A stretch of 18,441 nucleotides of DNA from JBCCYM01 sp039190005. GTDB lineage: Bacteria > Pseudomonadota > Gammaproteobacteria > UBA12402. The notes below the pieces were generated by a model, which did no database searches, had not been told where the DNA came from, and saw nothing but the letters and a program-made list of their open reading frames with translations. The position numbers and the translations under genes are program-made. Below are positions 6,398 through 13,947 of the stretch, piece by piece (position 1 is the first letter of the stretch; each line of letters opens with the position of its first letter). Location of the stretch: positions 1 to 18,441 of the forward strand of contig JBCCYM010000037.1 of NCBI GenBank assembly GCA_039190005.1, written 5' to 3'.

Positions 6398-7945
6398 TTG
6401 AACAGCAGCAGTGGTAATGCCGAAATTACATCCATTACCTTATCGTCATCTTCGAGTGCGTCATCTTCATCAAAACCAGGGCAATCACAAGTGACCACAT
6501 CGGGCTTTACCGTATATAATGGTAGTAACGCGGTAGGGGATTGGTGTCAGGGTGATTCTTGTAGTGATTATTGTAAGCCAGGCAGTGTGATTAACAATAC
6601 TACTTCTTGTAAGGTTTATATACGTGCCAATAAAACAGCAAATGCTTTTGGCAGTCCTTTGACAGCAACACTTACTGTGATAACACCGGGTTCTCAAACA
6701 CAGTTTAAGCTGACAAACATGCCGGTACTTTATGCCGCCGGAAATTTCAAATTTGCTGCTGATGGTAGTACAGCGGATGGTATCGCGCAGTGGAAAGGTA
6801 GCACATGGACTCAATTGCGGGGTGGTGGTTTGATTCAAACCAATGATCTTTCTCAATTTTTCAATATTTACACTTTGGCAATAGACGAAAAAGGCATACT
6901 TTACGCGGGTGGTTTGTTTGATCAGACTGCTGCCGGTCTGCCGGTGAATCATGTTGCGCAATGGACTGGGAGTGAATGGTTGTCGGTAGGTTCTGGGTTT
7001 AATACAGAAGCACATCGGCTATTTTATTACGATGGCATATTGTATGCTGGTGGCCCTTTTACTGAAACAGGTGATAGTCGATCAGTACAAAGTGTAGCCT
7101 ATTGGGATGGTACTCAGTGGCAACAGTTAGGCACAAATCCGCCCGCTAATGCTGCAAGTTCACATTTAATTTTTAATTTTAAAGTCAATGGCGACTATCT
7201 TTATACGGCGGGACAGTTTACGCAGTTGTTAGATGGCAGTACTGATGCCAATCGCATTGCCAGGTACAATTTTAATACTGGTGAGTGGTCAGCGTTACCT
7301 GATAATAATACAAATAATAGTGATGCGCCTCAAAATACGGTACAAGCTTTAGCGTTTAATCAAGCGGGTACAATGCTTTATGTTGGCGGTAATCCGAAAT
7401 CACCGCCCGGATTAGATTCCTTTTTTACTTCATTTGATTTATCATCACAAGCGTGGAGTAGAATTCCGACTTTCCTCCAAGATCTTGAATTTTATAAGAA
7501 TAAAGCAATTAAAAAGCTGGTAGTGCGTAATGACGGATTTGTTTATGCTTGTGGTGGATTTAGAGGATTAAATGATGCTAATAATCAACCTATTGCGCAT
7601 ACAGAAGGTATTGCTAGATACAATATTAGTACAGGACAATGGCAATCTGTGGGCGATGGCGCGGTTAATTTGGATCTTTTAACTTCTAATGATCTTGGTG
7701 ATGATCTTTATTTGGATACTGACAATGCCTTATACTTTGCCGGTAGTTTTACTGAGGTTGAGAATACCGGAAGTAGTCCAATTACAGCGCGAGGTATTGC
7801 CAGATGGGATAACGGTGCTTGGACAAGTCTAGGTGGTGGCGTTTGGGCTGCGGATAGCGATATTTTTCCAGAAAGAAATATCAGACAGGTACTCAGAGGT
7901 CAACAGTTGACTGTAGCACAAATCGCGTCAACAACAGCATCATAA
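6398..7945 (+). CDS. Seven-repeat beta-propeller surface (lipo)protein, body of the frameshifted gene
   Basis: A 515-codon open frame counted from a TTG at 6398. The frame is open back to 6311, and no ATG occurs before residue 108, so this is not the natural start; the missing N-terminus is the lipoprotein signal at 6234. Residues 14-27 are a Ser-rich linker. Residues about 34-106 form an Ig-like, Cys-containing domain (DWCQGDSCSDYC, SCKVYIRAN). After it come seven repeats of the pattern [LV]Y.xG.F ... IA.W ... W..LG.G, beginning near residues 111, 168, 215, 268, 327, 382 and 445. Examples are LYAGGPFTETG with YWDGTQWQQLG, and LYFAGSFTEVE with IARWDNGAWTSLGGG. Seven such repeats predict a closed seven-bladed propeller, similar in style to Rax2/kelch-like proteins. 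A ligand-binding or adhesive role on the envelope is inference. Confidence 0.75.
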   Translation: MNSSSGNAEITSITLSSSSSASSSSKPGQSQVTTSGFTVYNGSNAVGDWCQGDSCSDYCKPGSVINNTTSCKVYIRANKTANAFGSPLTATLTVITPGSQTQFKLTNMPVLYAAGNFKFAADGSTADGIAQWKGSTWTQLRGGGLIQTNDLSQFFNIYTLAIDEKGILYAGGLFDQTAAGLPVNHVAQWTGSEWLSVGSGFNTEAHRLFYYDGILYAGGPFTETGDSRSVQSVAYWDGTQWQQLGTNPPANAASSHLIFNFKVNGDYLYTAGQFTQLLDGSTDANRIARYNFNTGEWSALPDNNTNNSDAPQNTVQALAFNQAGTMLYVGGNPKSPPGLDSFFTSFDLSSQAWSRIPTFLQDLEFYKNKAIKKLVVRNDGFVYACGGFRGLNDANNQPIAHTEGIARYNISTGQWQSVGDGAVNLDLLTSNDLGDDLYLDTDNALYFAGSFTEVENTGSSPITARGIARWDNGAWTSLGGGVWAADSDIFPERNIRQVLRGQQLTVAQIASTTAS

Positions 7946-7954
7946 TAAGTCTCT

Positions 7955-7997
7955 ATTATAGCGTTGGCGCAAACCCGTTCCGCGCCAACACTATAAT
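7955..7997. terminator. Bidirectional hairpin terminator
   Basis: ATTATAG-C-GTTGGCGC (7955-7970) pairs with GCGCCAAC-A-CTATAAT (7982-7997) around an 11-base loop: an 8-bp GC-rich stem, one mismatch and a 7-bp AT stem. It sits between the convergent propeller gene (stop at 7945) and the oxidoreductase gene (stop at 8003). The U-tracts are poor, but the AT half of the stem may serve both directions. Confidence 0.65.
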
Positions 7998-8002
7998 TTC
8001 AC

Positions 8003-9430
8003 TTAGAACAACCTATCCAGCCATTTCACCAGCCATTTTGTTTTGTTGCTGAATAATGTCGATTGGTAATAACTGCCAGCAACACGTTTACTCAACTCAC
8101 TCAAAGTGGGATAGGGCGCGATCAAATCAGCCATCTTGCGGATGGAAAGTTTATGTTGTACCGCCATGCACCAGGGCAATAATAATTCACCGGCATGATT
8201 GCCGACGATATCACAACCGAGTACTATACCTTTGCGATTGGTAATTACCTGTATTTTGCCAGCGGTCGCGCGTTCAGCCTGAGCGCGGTCATTGTCGGTA
8301 AAAGGTAGTTCAATCATTCGACATTGTTTGTCATAAGCCCGCGCTTCGGCTGGCTGCATCCCGACATGGGCGAGTTCAGGAGAGGTGTAAGTCACCCAGG
8401 CAACGGCGCGGTAATCGACTTTTGCCGGTAATTTAAACAGCATATTGCGAATGACGATACCGGCTTGATAACTTGCCATGTGGGTGAATTGATAAGGACC
8501 AGCGACATCACCAATGGCGTAAATATGTTTATTACTGCTGCGTAGACGTTTGTCAGTGATAATGCCACGTGGATTATAGTCCACTTCAGCAGCTTCAAGA
8601 TTGAGACCATTCACATTGGCTGAGCGACCAGTCGCAACTAATAAATGACTGCCCGTTACGCTATGTGTTTGGTTTTTTAATTTATAATGTACAATAATAT
8701 TATCGCCTGATGGTTCTACCTGGCTTATGTTGTCAATATCTTCAATGACATGCGTACCATTGGCAATGAGTTCATCACGAACAACTTGTACCAGATCCGC
8801 TTGATCTTTCGGCAGTAGTTTGCCGACTACCAGTTGCGTGACGGTTGTGCCAAGACGAGCATGCGCTTGCGCCAGTTCTGTACCGATCGGACCACCGCCA
8901 ATGACAATCAAATGTTCTGGTTTTTTATCGAGATCAAAAATAGTTTCATTGGTGAGATAGGATACTTGATCGAGACCGGTTATAGGTGGTATGGCTGCCG
9001 ATGAGCCAGTGGCAATGACAAAGTATTTTGCTTTGATTAGTTTGTCTCCAGCCTGTAGGCGGGTTTTATCCATAAATTTTGCCTCGGCTTGGATGACATT
9101 TACACCTAATTTGGTAAACCGTTCAACTGAATCGTTTGGCGCGATCTGATCTTGGACATGTCGTACATGCGCTTTTACTTGCGCGTAATCAACATGGGCT
9201 TCAACCTTGTCAATGCCAAAAGTAGTTGCCTGACGCATTGTCTCAGCAACATGTCCGGCAGCGATGAGCGCTTTTGAGGGCACACAACCATAATTCAAAC
9301 AATCGCCACCCATTTTATGATTTTCGATCAGGACCACGGAGCGGTCTAATTGTGCCGCGACCGCGGCAACACTTAAACCAGCGGCGCCGGCACCAATAAT
9401 ACAAATATCCGTGTTTAATGGTTTAGTCAT
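8003..9430 (-). CDS. FAD-dependent pyridine nucleotide-disulfide oxidoreductase
   Basis: A 475-residue flavoenzyme of the Lpd/glutathione reductase/MerA superfamily. FAD motif ICIIGAGAAGLSV (9-21); redox-active disulfide GGDCLNYGCVPSK with Cys44 and Cys49; ATG motif IATGSS (139-144); NAD(P) Rossmann motif IVIGGGPIGTELAQ (175-188); second FAD motif YAIGDVAG; then the dimerisation domain. The usual catalytic HPT..E is PYPTLSE here, with Tyr in place of His, and there is no MerA-type C-terminal Cys pair or N-terminal metal-binding domain, so mercuric reductase is unlikely. The C-terminus (TKWLVKWLDRLF) is amphipathic and may touch the membrane. The start at 9430 has an AGAGGAC Shine-Dalgarno; a longer in-frame start at 9472 lies inside the upstream gene. 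It overlaps the TVP38-type gene by 8 bp, implying coupled translation. The electron acceptor is unknown. Confidence 0.88.
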   Translation of the reverse strand: MTKPLNTDICIIGAGAAGLSVAAVAAQLDRSVVLIENHKMGGDCLNYGCVPSKALIAAGHVAETMRQATTFGIDKVEAHVDYAQVKAHVRHVQDQIAPNDSVERFTKLGVNVIQAEAKFMDKTRLQAGDKLIKAKYFVIATGSSAAIPPITGLDQVSYLTNETIFDLDKKPEHLIVIGGGPIGTELAQAHARLGTTVTQLVVGKLLPKDQADLVQVVRDELIANGTHVIEDIDNISQVEPSGDNIIVHYKLKNQTHSVTGSHLLVATGRSANVNGLNLEAAEVDYNPRGIITDKRLRSSNKHIYAIGDVAGPYQFTHMASYQAGIVIRNMLFKLPAKVDYRAVAWVTYTSPELAHVGMQPAEARAYDKQCRMIELPFTDNDRAQAERATAGKIQVITNRKGIVLGCDIVGNHAGELLLPWCMAVQHKLSIRKMADLIAPYPTLSELSKRVAGSYYQSTLFSNKTKWLVKWLDRLF

Positions 9431-10133
9431 GTGAAGCAGTCCTCTTTTTCTGTCGTATTTTTTTATAAACAATCGGTAGTAGTGATAAAATCGCTAAACC
9501 AATGATGGGAATTAAAATATTGGCATGAAAGATGATACTCAGATCTGGTGTTTCATTGCGGGCAAAAACCGCGCTTAAACCATTGCCCACGGAAACATAG
9601 ACAAAACTGCCGGGAATAATGCCTATAAATGTGGCAATCAAAAATGTTCTAAGAGGCACATTGAGTAAACCGGGAACAATGTTGATGAGCCAGAATGGAA
9701 ATATTGGTACCAGCCTCAGGAATAACAAATAACTCAAGGCATTGTTTTGAAAACCTTGTTTTAATTTTTTAATGGTATTGCCAGCTTTGCGACTCAACAT
9801 ATCGGCAAAAGCGGTTTTGCTTGCCAGAAAAATAATGCTTGCGCCAATGGTCGCGCTGATCACAACATAACATGTACCTAACCATAGACCGAACAGAAAT
9901 CCACCGCTTAAGGTCAGAATAATCGCGCCAGGAATAGAAATGGCGGTGGCGACAATATAGATTAGCATAAACACAATCACAGTTAGCGCGTAGTATTGAT
10001 CACGCCAGTCATACAGTTGTTGCTGATAAAGGTTTAATTGTTGAAGGTTAATGTGGCGGTGTAACTCTAAAGCAAAAAACAAAACAAGCGCGATGATTAA
10101 TATTGCGAGTGGTACTATTTTTTTAATTGCCAT
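9423..10133 (-). CDS. TVP38/TMEM64 family (VTT domain) membrane protein
   Basis: A 236-residue inner-membrane protein. The first helix is about residues 5-22. The VTT core starts near residue 50: SIPGAIILTLSGGFLFGLWL (66-85), a Gly-rich re-entrant-like segment, then SYLLFLRLVPIFPFWLINIV (134-153) and a C-terminal helix. The FLRLVP...N..PGLL pattern is the hallmark of the SNARE-associated/DedA-like VTT family, whose members move lipids or use proton coupling in membrane homeostasis. The Shine-Dalgarno AAGGAT lies just upstream of ATG 10133. It is the first gene of an operon with the FAD oxidoreductase; these two families also occur as one fused polypeptide in other bacteria. A palindromic repeat begins only 16 bp upstream, so the mRNA leader probably carries its hairpin. 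Confidence 0.9.
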   Translation of the reverse strand: MAIKKIVPLAILIIALVLFFALELHRHINLQQLNLYQQQLYDWRDQYYALTVIVFMLIYIVATAISIPGAIILTLSGGFLFGLWLGTCYVVISATIGASIIFLASKTAFADMLSRKAGNTIKKLKQGFQNNALSYLLFLRLVPIFPFWLINIVPGLLNVPLRTFLIATFIGIIPGSFVYVSVGNGLSAVFARNETPDLSIIFHANILIPIIGLAILSLLPIVYKKIRQKKRTASHD

Positions 10134-10149
10134 TATTATCCTTATCTAA

Positions 10150-10264
10150 GTCATTCCCGCGCCCCTTCGACAGGCTCAGGGAACAATCCAGGAGAAAAAT
10201 GTTTAGGCATATAGTTTGTTCTCTGGATTGTTCCCTGAGCCTGTCGAAGGGGCGCGGGAATGAC
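10150..10264. repeat. MITE-like palindromic repeat, copy 2 (115 bp)
   Basis: Perfect 42-bp inverted arms at 10150-10191 and 10223-10264. They begin GTCATTCCCGCGC and contain CCCTTCGACAGGCTCAGGG. The central core (AGGAGAAAAATG...AGGCATAT...CTCTG) matches the core of copy 1 in opposite orientation at 31 of 36 bases. The arms differ from copy 1 only between the shared outer 13 bases and the AATC next to the core: 22 bases here against 7 there. An apparent 60-codon plus-strand ORF across it is a by-product of the palindrome. Confidence 0.88.
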
Positions 10265-10501
10265 AGTGAGTTAAAATGTCAAATTCGTATTCATGCTAAA
10301 TTATTGTAAATAGTTCTGCTGAGCTGTCAAGCTACAAATAGACATTTGCTTTTAGAAGAAGAACCGCAAGAAAATCGACGCGCAGCGCGCATGCTTTTTA
10401 TCAAATTTTTCTAAAATAGGACGCGGTGCGTCTCAAATTGAATTGGACATCAATCACAATATTAAGTATTGTATTGGTAATGAATTAAAACTATCAAAGC
10501 T
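10265..10501. other. Intergenic region upstream of aspT
   Basis: A 237-bp noncoding stretch. It contains a small GC-rich palindrome GACGC-GGT-GCGTC (10420-10432), a GCGC-rich patch near 10378-10394 and the candidate aspT promoter. On the minus strand a consensus TTGACA (10282-10277) lies 12 bp outside the palindromic repeat but has no -10 box at the right distance. No ORF or RNA gene is evident. Confidence 0.5.
10443..10477 (+). promoter_or_regulatory. Candidate promoter/operator of aspT-aspD
   Basis: TTGGAC (10443-10448) and TATTGT (10467-10472) are 18 bp apart, about 30 bases before the aspT start. The -10 box is the right half of an inverted repeat ACAATA-TTAAG-TATTGT (10456-10472), which could be an operator. 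The assignment rests on hexamer match and position only. Confidence 0.35.
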
Positions 10502-12208
10502 ATGCTTGAAAAATTACATCATATTTTAATCAACTCACCACTGCTGGTTTTATTTATTACCATCGCCCTTGGTTATTTTGTCGGTAAATTTCGTATTAAA
10601 ACCTTTGTGCTGGGTGGTATTGCTGGATCACTGATTGTCGGTGTGCTGATTGGACAGCTTGGTGTTAAAATACCGGCAGGTATTGGTAGTATTTTTTTCG
10701 CTTTATTTATTTACGCGGTGGGTTATCAGGGTGGGCCGGCATTTTTTCGGTCTTTGAATAGAGAGACTGGCATACAGTTAGTTTCAGCGACAATGACCTG
10801 TGTTTTAGGGTTGCTGTGTGTATTGATTGCTGCTTGGGTCTTTCATCTTGATCGTGGCACGGCCGCGGGCCTGGCTGCTGGTGGATTGACGCAATCGGCA
10901 ATGATTGGTACAGCAGGTGATGCCATTGCCAGGTTGCATTTGCCAGCGCATGTCATACAAGCGATGCAAGCGAATGTGGCAGTCGGTTATGCGGTTTGTT
11001 ATATTTTCGGTTCTTTTGGACCGATTATAATGTTAACCGCTATTTTTCCGGCAATGATGCGTTGGAATATCAGAGCGGAAGCTAAAAAACTGGCACAAAA
11101 AACATCAGGTCGGCAATCGGTGGCTTTAGAGCCCGGTCAATTTCAGGCGATTGCAGATTTAGATACCCGTGTTTATAAAATATTACCCAATTCTACTGTC
11201 ATCAATCACAAAATTTCAGAGTTGTTCAATAAAAGAGATATTGCCATTGAAGGGTTGATGCGTGCTAATAAACTGGTCGAGATTGAAGCCGATACGGTAT
11301 TACAGGCAGATGATATTGTCGCGATCACCACAACGGTTGAAAATTTTCTCAAAGGAAATGTATTGTTTGAACAAGAAGTCGCAAAACCAGCGTTGCTGAA
11401 AATCACCGAAGAAACTAGAGAAATTGTGCTTACCAACAGTGAGCTCAATGGTAAAACTGTTCAACAATTTCATCATCGGGTAGCAAAAAACTATTATAGT
11501 GTTTTCATCACCGCAATATCACGGCTGGGGGAAAAATTAAAAGCAAGCGATGATTTAGTCTTAAAACATGGTGATGATCTTACTTTGGTTGGTCGTGCCA
11601 GTGATCTTGATCACATTGCTTCCAGGATAGGTCATATTATTTCCCTGGCAAAAATAACCGATTTCATCAGTTTTGGTGTTGGCATGGCTTTAGGCATAGT
11701 GCTGGGGATGTTGACTGTTAATCTGTGGGGTGTGTCACTTAGCTTAGGTACCGGTGGTGGTTGCTTGATTGCCGGATTGCTGTTTGGTTTTTTGCGTTCA
11801 CGCCGTCCTCGCTTTGGCGCTTTACCGAGTGGCGCGTCAAATTTTTTGCGTGATTTTGGTTTGGCGGTTTTTGTTGCCACAGTGGGTATTACGGCTGGTC
11901 CTGAGGCGACAATCGCGATCAAACAACATGGTTTGGAATTATTTTTACTGGGTATCGGGGTTACCATTATTCCACAGATTATTACGTTTTTTATTGCCTA
12001 TTATCTTTTGAAAATTAAAAATCCGATTGAAATTTTAGCAACCATTGCCGGTGGTCGCAGCGCTAATCCTGGTTTTGCCGCGTTGTTGGAAAAAGCTGGT
12101 AATGCCACGCCGGTAGTCGCGTTTACGGCGACCTATACCATTGCTAATATTTGGCTCACGCTTTGGGGGCCGGTAATTGTTTCGTTGGTGACTAAAAATG
12201 TGCATTAA
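10502..12208 (+). CDS. aspT: Aspartate:alanine antiporter
   Basis: A 568-residue inner-membrane exchanger of the AAE family, bringing in L-aspartate and releasing L-alanine. The N-terminal half has about five helices (LLVLFITIALGYFVGKF at 14-30) and the family signature YAVGYQGGPAFF (71-82). A cytoplasmic region, about residues 190-385, carries two TrkA_C/RCK-C-like modules (YKILPNSTVINHKISELF; EIVLTNSELNGKTVQQF). The C-terminal half has the remaining helices, with GTGGGCLIAGLLFGFL and the conserved AGGRSANPGF (516-525). The length is close to that of known AspT (about 540-570). The ATG at 10502 has no clear Shine-Dalgarno, but homology-like sequence starts at once. aspD follows 14 bp downstream, which supports AspT over the related YidE/YbjL transporters. 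Confidence 0.92.
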   Translation: MLEKLHHILINSPLLVLFITIALGYFVGKFRIKTFVLGGIAGSLIVGVLIGQLGVKIPAGIGSIFFALFIYAVGYQGGPAFFRSLNRETGIQLVSATMTCVLGLLCVLIAAWVFHLDRGTAAGLAAGGLTQSAMIGTAGDAIARLHLPAHVIQAMQANVAVGYAVCYIFGSFGPIIMLTAIFPAMMRWNIRAEAKKLAQKTSGRQSVALEPGQFQAIADLDTRVYKILPNSTVINHKISELFNKRDIAIEGLMRANKLVEIEADTVLQADDIVAITTTVENFLKGNVLFEQEVAKPALLKITEETREIVLTNSELNGKTVQQFHHRVAKNYYSVFITAISRLGEKLKASDDLVLKHGDDLTLVGRASDLDHIASRIGHIISLAKITDFISFGVGMALGIVLGMLTVNLWGVSLSLGTGGGCLIAGLLFGFLRSRRPRFGALPSGASNFLRDFGLAVFVATVGITAGPEATIAIKQHGLELFLLGIGVTIIPQIITFFIAYYLLKIKNPIEILATIAGGRSANPGFAALLEKAGNATPVVAFTATYTIANIWLTLWGPVIVSLVTKNVH

Positions 12209-12222
12209 TTTGAGGTATTATC

Positions 12223-13809
12223 ATGTCGACTAAACACACAGAAAATCTTAGCCCGTTTGAACTTAAAGATGTCTTGATTAACATGGCAAGCTCACATCAC
12301 GAACGTATGATGTTGAATGCCGGCCGTGGTAATCCTAATTTTCTGGCGACGCAACCGCGCCACGCCTTTCTGCGTATTGGTGATTTTGCCTTGCAAGAAT
12401 CTGAACGGTCTTATAATTATCTCAGTGCCGGATTCGGTGGTTTGCCGGAGAAAAAAGGAATTGTTAACCGTTTTGATACGTACGCGCAAATCAACGCGTC
12501 TGCGCCTGGTATTTGTTTTTTACAATCGGTATTATCCTTTGCCGATGATCATCTCGGCATTAATAAAGCGGATTTATTACATGAAATGACCGAAGCATTT
12601 TTGGGCTGCAATTATCCAGTGCCGCCAAAAATGTTGTCTTTGTGTAAAGAAATTGTCAAAGTCTATTTAGGCTATCAACTGTGCGGGTCGCGAGAAAAAT
12701 TAAGTGACTTTGATGTGTTCGCTACTGAAGGTGGCACTGCCGCGATGACGTATATTTTTGAATCACTGCAATGTAATCAGCTTTTGCGAAAGAAAGATAA
12801 GATTGCTTTAATTACACCGATATTTTCGCCTTATTTAGAAATTCCCCATTTACCAGCTTATGATTTAGAAGTGGTTTATATCAAAGCGGAAGAATCACAG
12901 CAATGGCAAGTGCCAAGTTCGGAATTGGAAAAACTGCTTGATCCGCAAATAAAAATGTTATTTATGGTTAACCCGACCAATCCGACATCGGTAAAAATGA
13001 GTGATGCATTTTTGAATAATTTATCTCAGCTTGTTGCCGAAAAAAGAAAAGACTTGATGATAGTCACCGATGATGTTTACGGTACTTTCGCGGATAATTT
13101 CCGTTCGGTATTTGCGGTTTGTCCTTATAACACCTTGTGTGTTTATTCGTTTTCCAAATATTTTGGTGCAACCGGTTGGCGATTAGGCGCAATTATGTTG
13201 CACAAAAATAATGTTTTTGATCAGTTAATCAAAGCATTGCCTGAGAGTAGCACTGAGATTTTAAACCAACGCTATGCATCTTTGACCAATGAACCACAAC
13301 AGTTAGCATTTATTGATCGCATGGTAGCGGACAGTCGTTCAGTAGCATTAAATCATACCGCAGGCGTATCTTTGCCACAGCAATTGCAAATGACTTTATT
13401 CGCAGTTGGTGATATTTTAGATGAGAGTCAACAATACCAAGCCGAAGCAAAACGCTTAATTCGTCGACGTTACCATATTCTCTATGAAGCGATAGGTTAT
13501 GTCGCCGAAAGTGATGCCAACGCGGTTGATTATTATACCATGATTGATCTTGAACAATTATGTTTAGCTGTGCATAACAAAGCATTCTCTGATTGGGTGA
13601 TGCAAAATTATGGCGGCGCGAAATTTATTATGCGTTTGGCGGATGAAACAAGTGTGGTGTTATTACCAGGCAAAGGATTTGAAGTGGATCACCCGTCAGC
13701 ACGGGTTTCACTGGCGAATCTAAAAGAATACGATTATCGTGCCATTGGTTTTGCCGTTAGAAAAATTATTGCTGAACTTAAAGAAGAATATTCGGCCGCT
13801 GCAAAATAG
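12223..13809 (+). CDS. aspD: Bifunctional aspartate transaminase / L-aspartate 4-decarboxylase
   Basis: A 528-residue cytosolic PLP enzyme that converts L-aspartate to L-alanine and CO2, consuming a proton. Fold-type I aminotransferase motifs: NPTNPTSVK (250-258), the Asp that contacts PLP in VTDDVYGTF (281-289), and the Schiff-base lysine Lys312 in YSFSKYFGATGWRLG. The C-terminal substrate-binding Arg is probably in HPSARVSLANL. Length and lysine position agree with AspD (about 530 residues, Lys near 315) rather than with ordinary AspC (about 400). The N-terminal extension (FELKDVLINMASSHHERMML) is typical of AspD. The ATG has GAGG 7 bases upstream. With AspT it forms the aspartate-alanine cycle that builds proton-motive force and raises internal pH. 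Confidence 0.93.
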   Translation: MSTKHTENLSPFELKDVLINMASSHHERMMLNAGRGNPNFLATQPRHAFLRIGDFALQESERSYNYLSAGFGGLPEKKGIVNRFDTYAQINASAPGICFLQSVLSFADDHLGINKADLLHEMTEAFLGCNYPVPPKMLSLCKEIVKVYLGYQLCGSREKLSDFDVFATEGGTAAMTYIFESLQCNQLLRKKDKIALITPIFSPYLEIPHLPAYDLEVVYIKAEESQQWQVPSSELEKLLDPQIKMLFMVNPTNPTSVKMSDAFLNNLSQLVAEKRKDLMIVTDDVYGTFADNFRSVFAVCPYNTLCVYSFSKYFGATGWRLGAIMLHKNNVFDQLIKALPESSTEILNQRYASLTNEPQQLAFIDRMVADSRSVALNHTAGVSLPQQLQMTLFAVGDILDESQQYQAEAKRLIRRRYHILYEAIGYVAESDANAVDYYTMIDLEQLCLAVHNKAFSDWVMQNYGGAKFIMRLADETSVVLLPGKGFEVDHPSARVSLANLKEYDYRAIGFAVRKIIAELKEEYSAAAK

Positions 13810-13817
13810 TTTTTGCA
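13800..13817 (+). terminator. Weak hairpin at the end of aspD
   Basis: TGCAAAA (13800-13806) pairs with TTTTGCA (13811-13817) around the loop TAGT, spanning the aspD stop codon. The stem is short and AT-rich, so it is a doubtful terminator. Nothing better is seen in 13810-13947. A TATAAT at 13848-13853 may be the -10 of the next gene, without a convincing -35 box. Confidence 0.2.
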
Positions 13818-13947
13818 ACAAAAGAAACATAAATAAAAAATCTGTACTATAATGGAGAAATAGATTTGTTTTACCGTTAGTATTTTATCTAAATAATTCT
13901 ATAGGCATGTGGAATTTTTTATGTGATTTACTAAAAGGTGAAACAAG

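Noticed and set aside
8003..9430. Mercuric reductase (MerA)
   Set aside because: The enzyme lacks the C-terminal vicinal cysteines and the N-terminal heavy-metal domain, and there are no mer genes nearby.
9431..9472. Start of the FAD oxidoreductase 14 codons further upstream
   Set aside because: The extension (MFIKKYDRKRGLLH) is the tail of the TVP38 gene read out of frame; the ATG at 9430 has its own AGAGGAC Shine-Dalgarno.
10127..10309. 60-codon plus-strand ORF before aspT
   Set aside because: It lies across the 115-bp palindrome and encodes a mirrored, low-information peptide (LSLSK...SLSLSKG).
12223..13809. Ordinary aspartate aminotransferase
   Set aside because: It is over 100 residues longer than AspC, has the AspD-type N-terminal extension, and is coupled to aspT.
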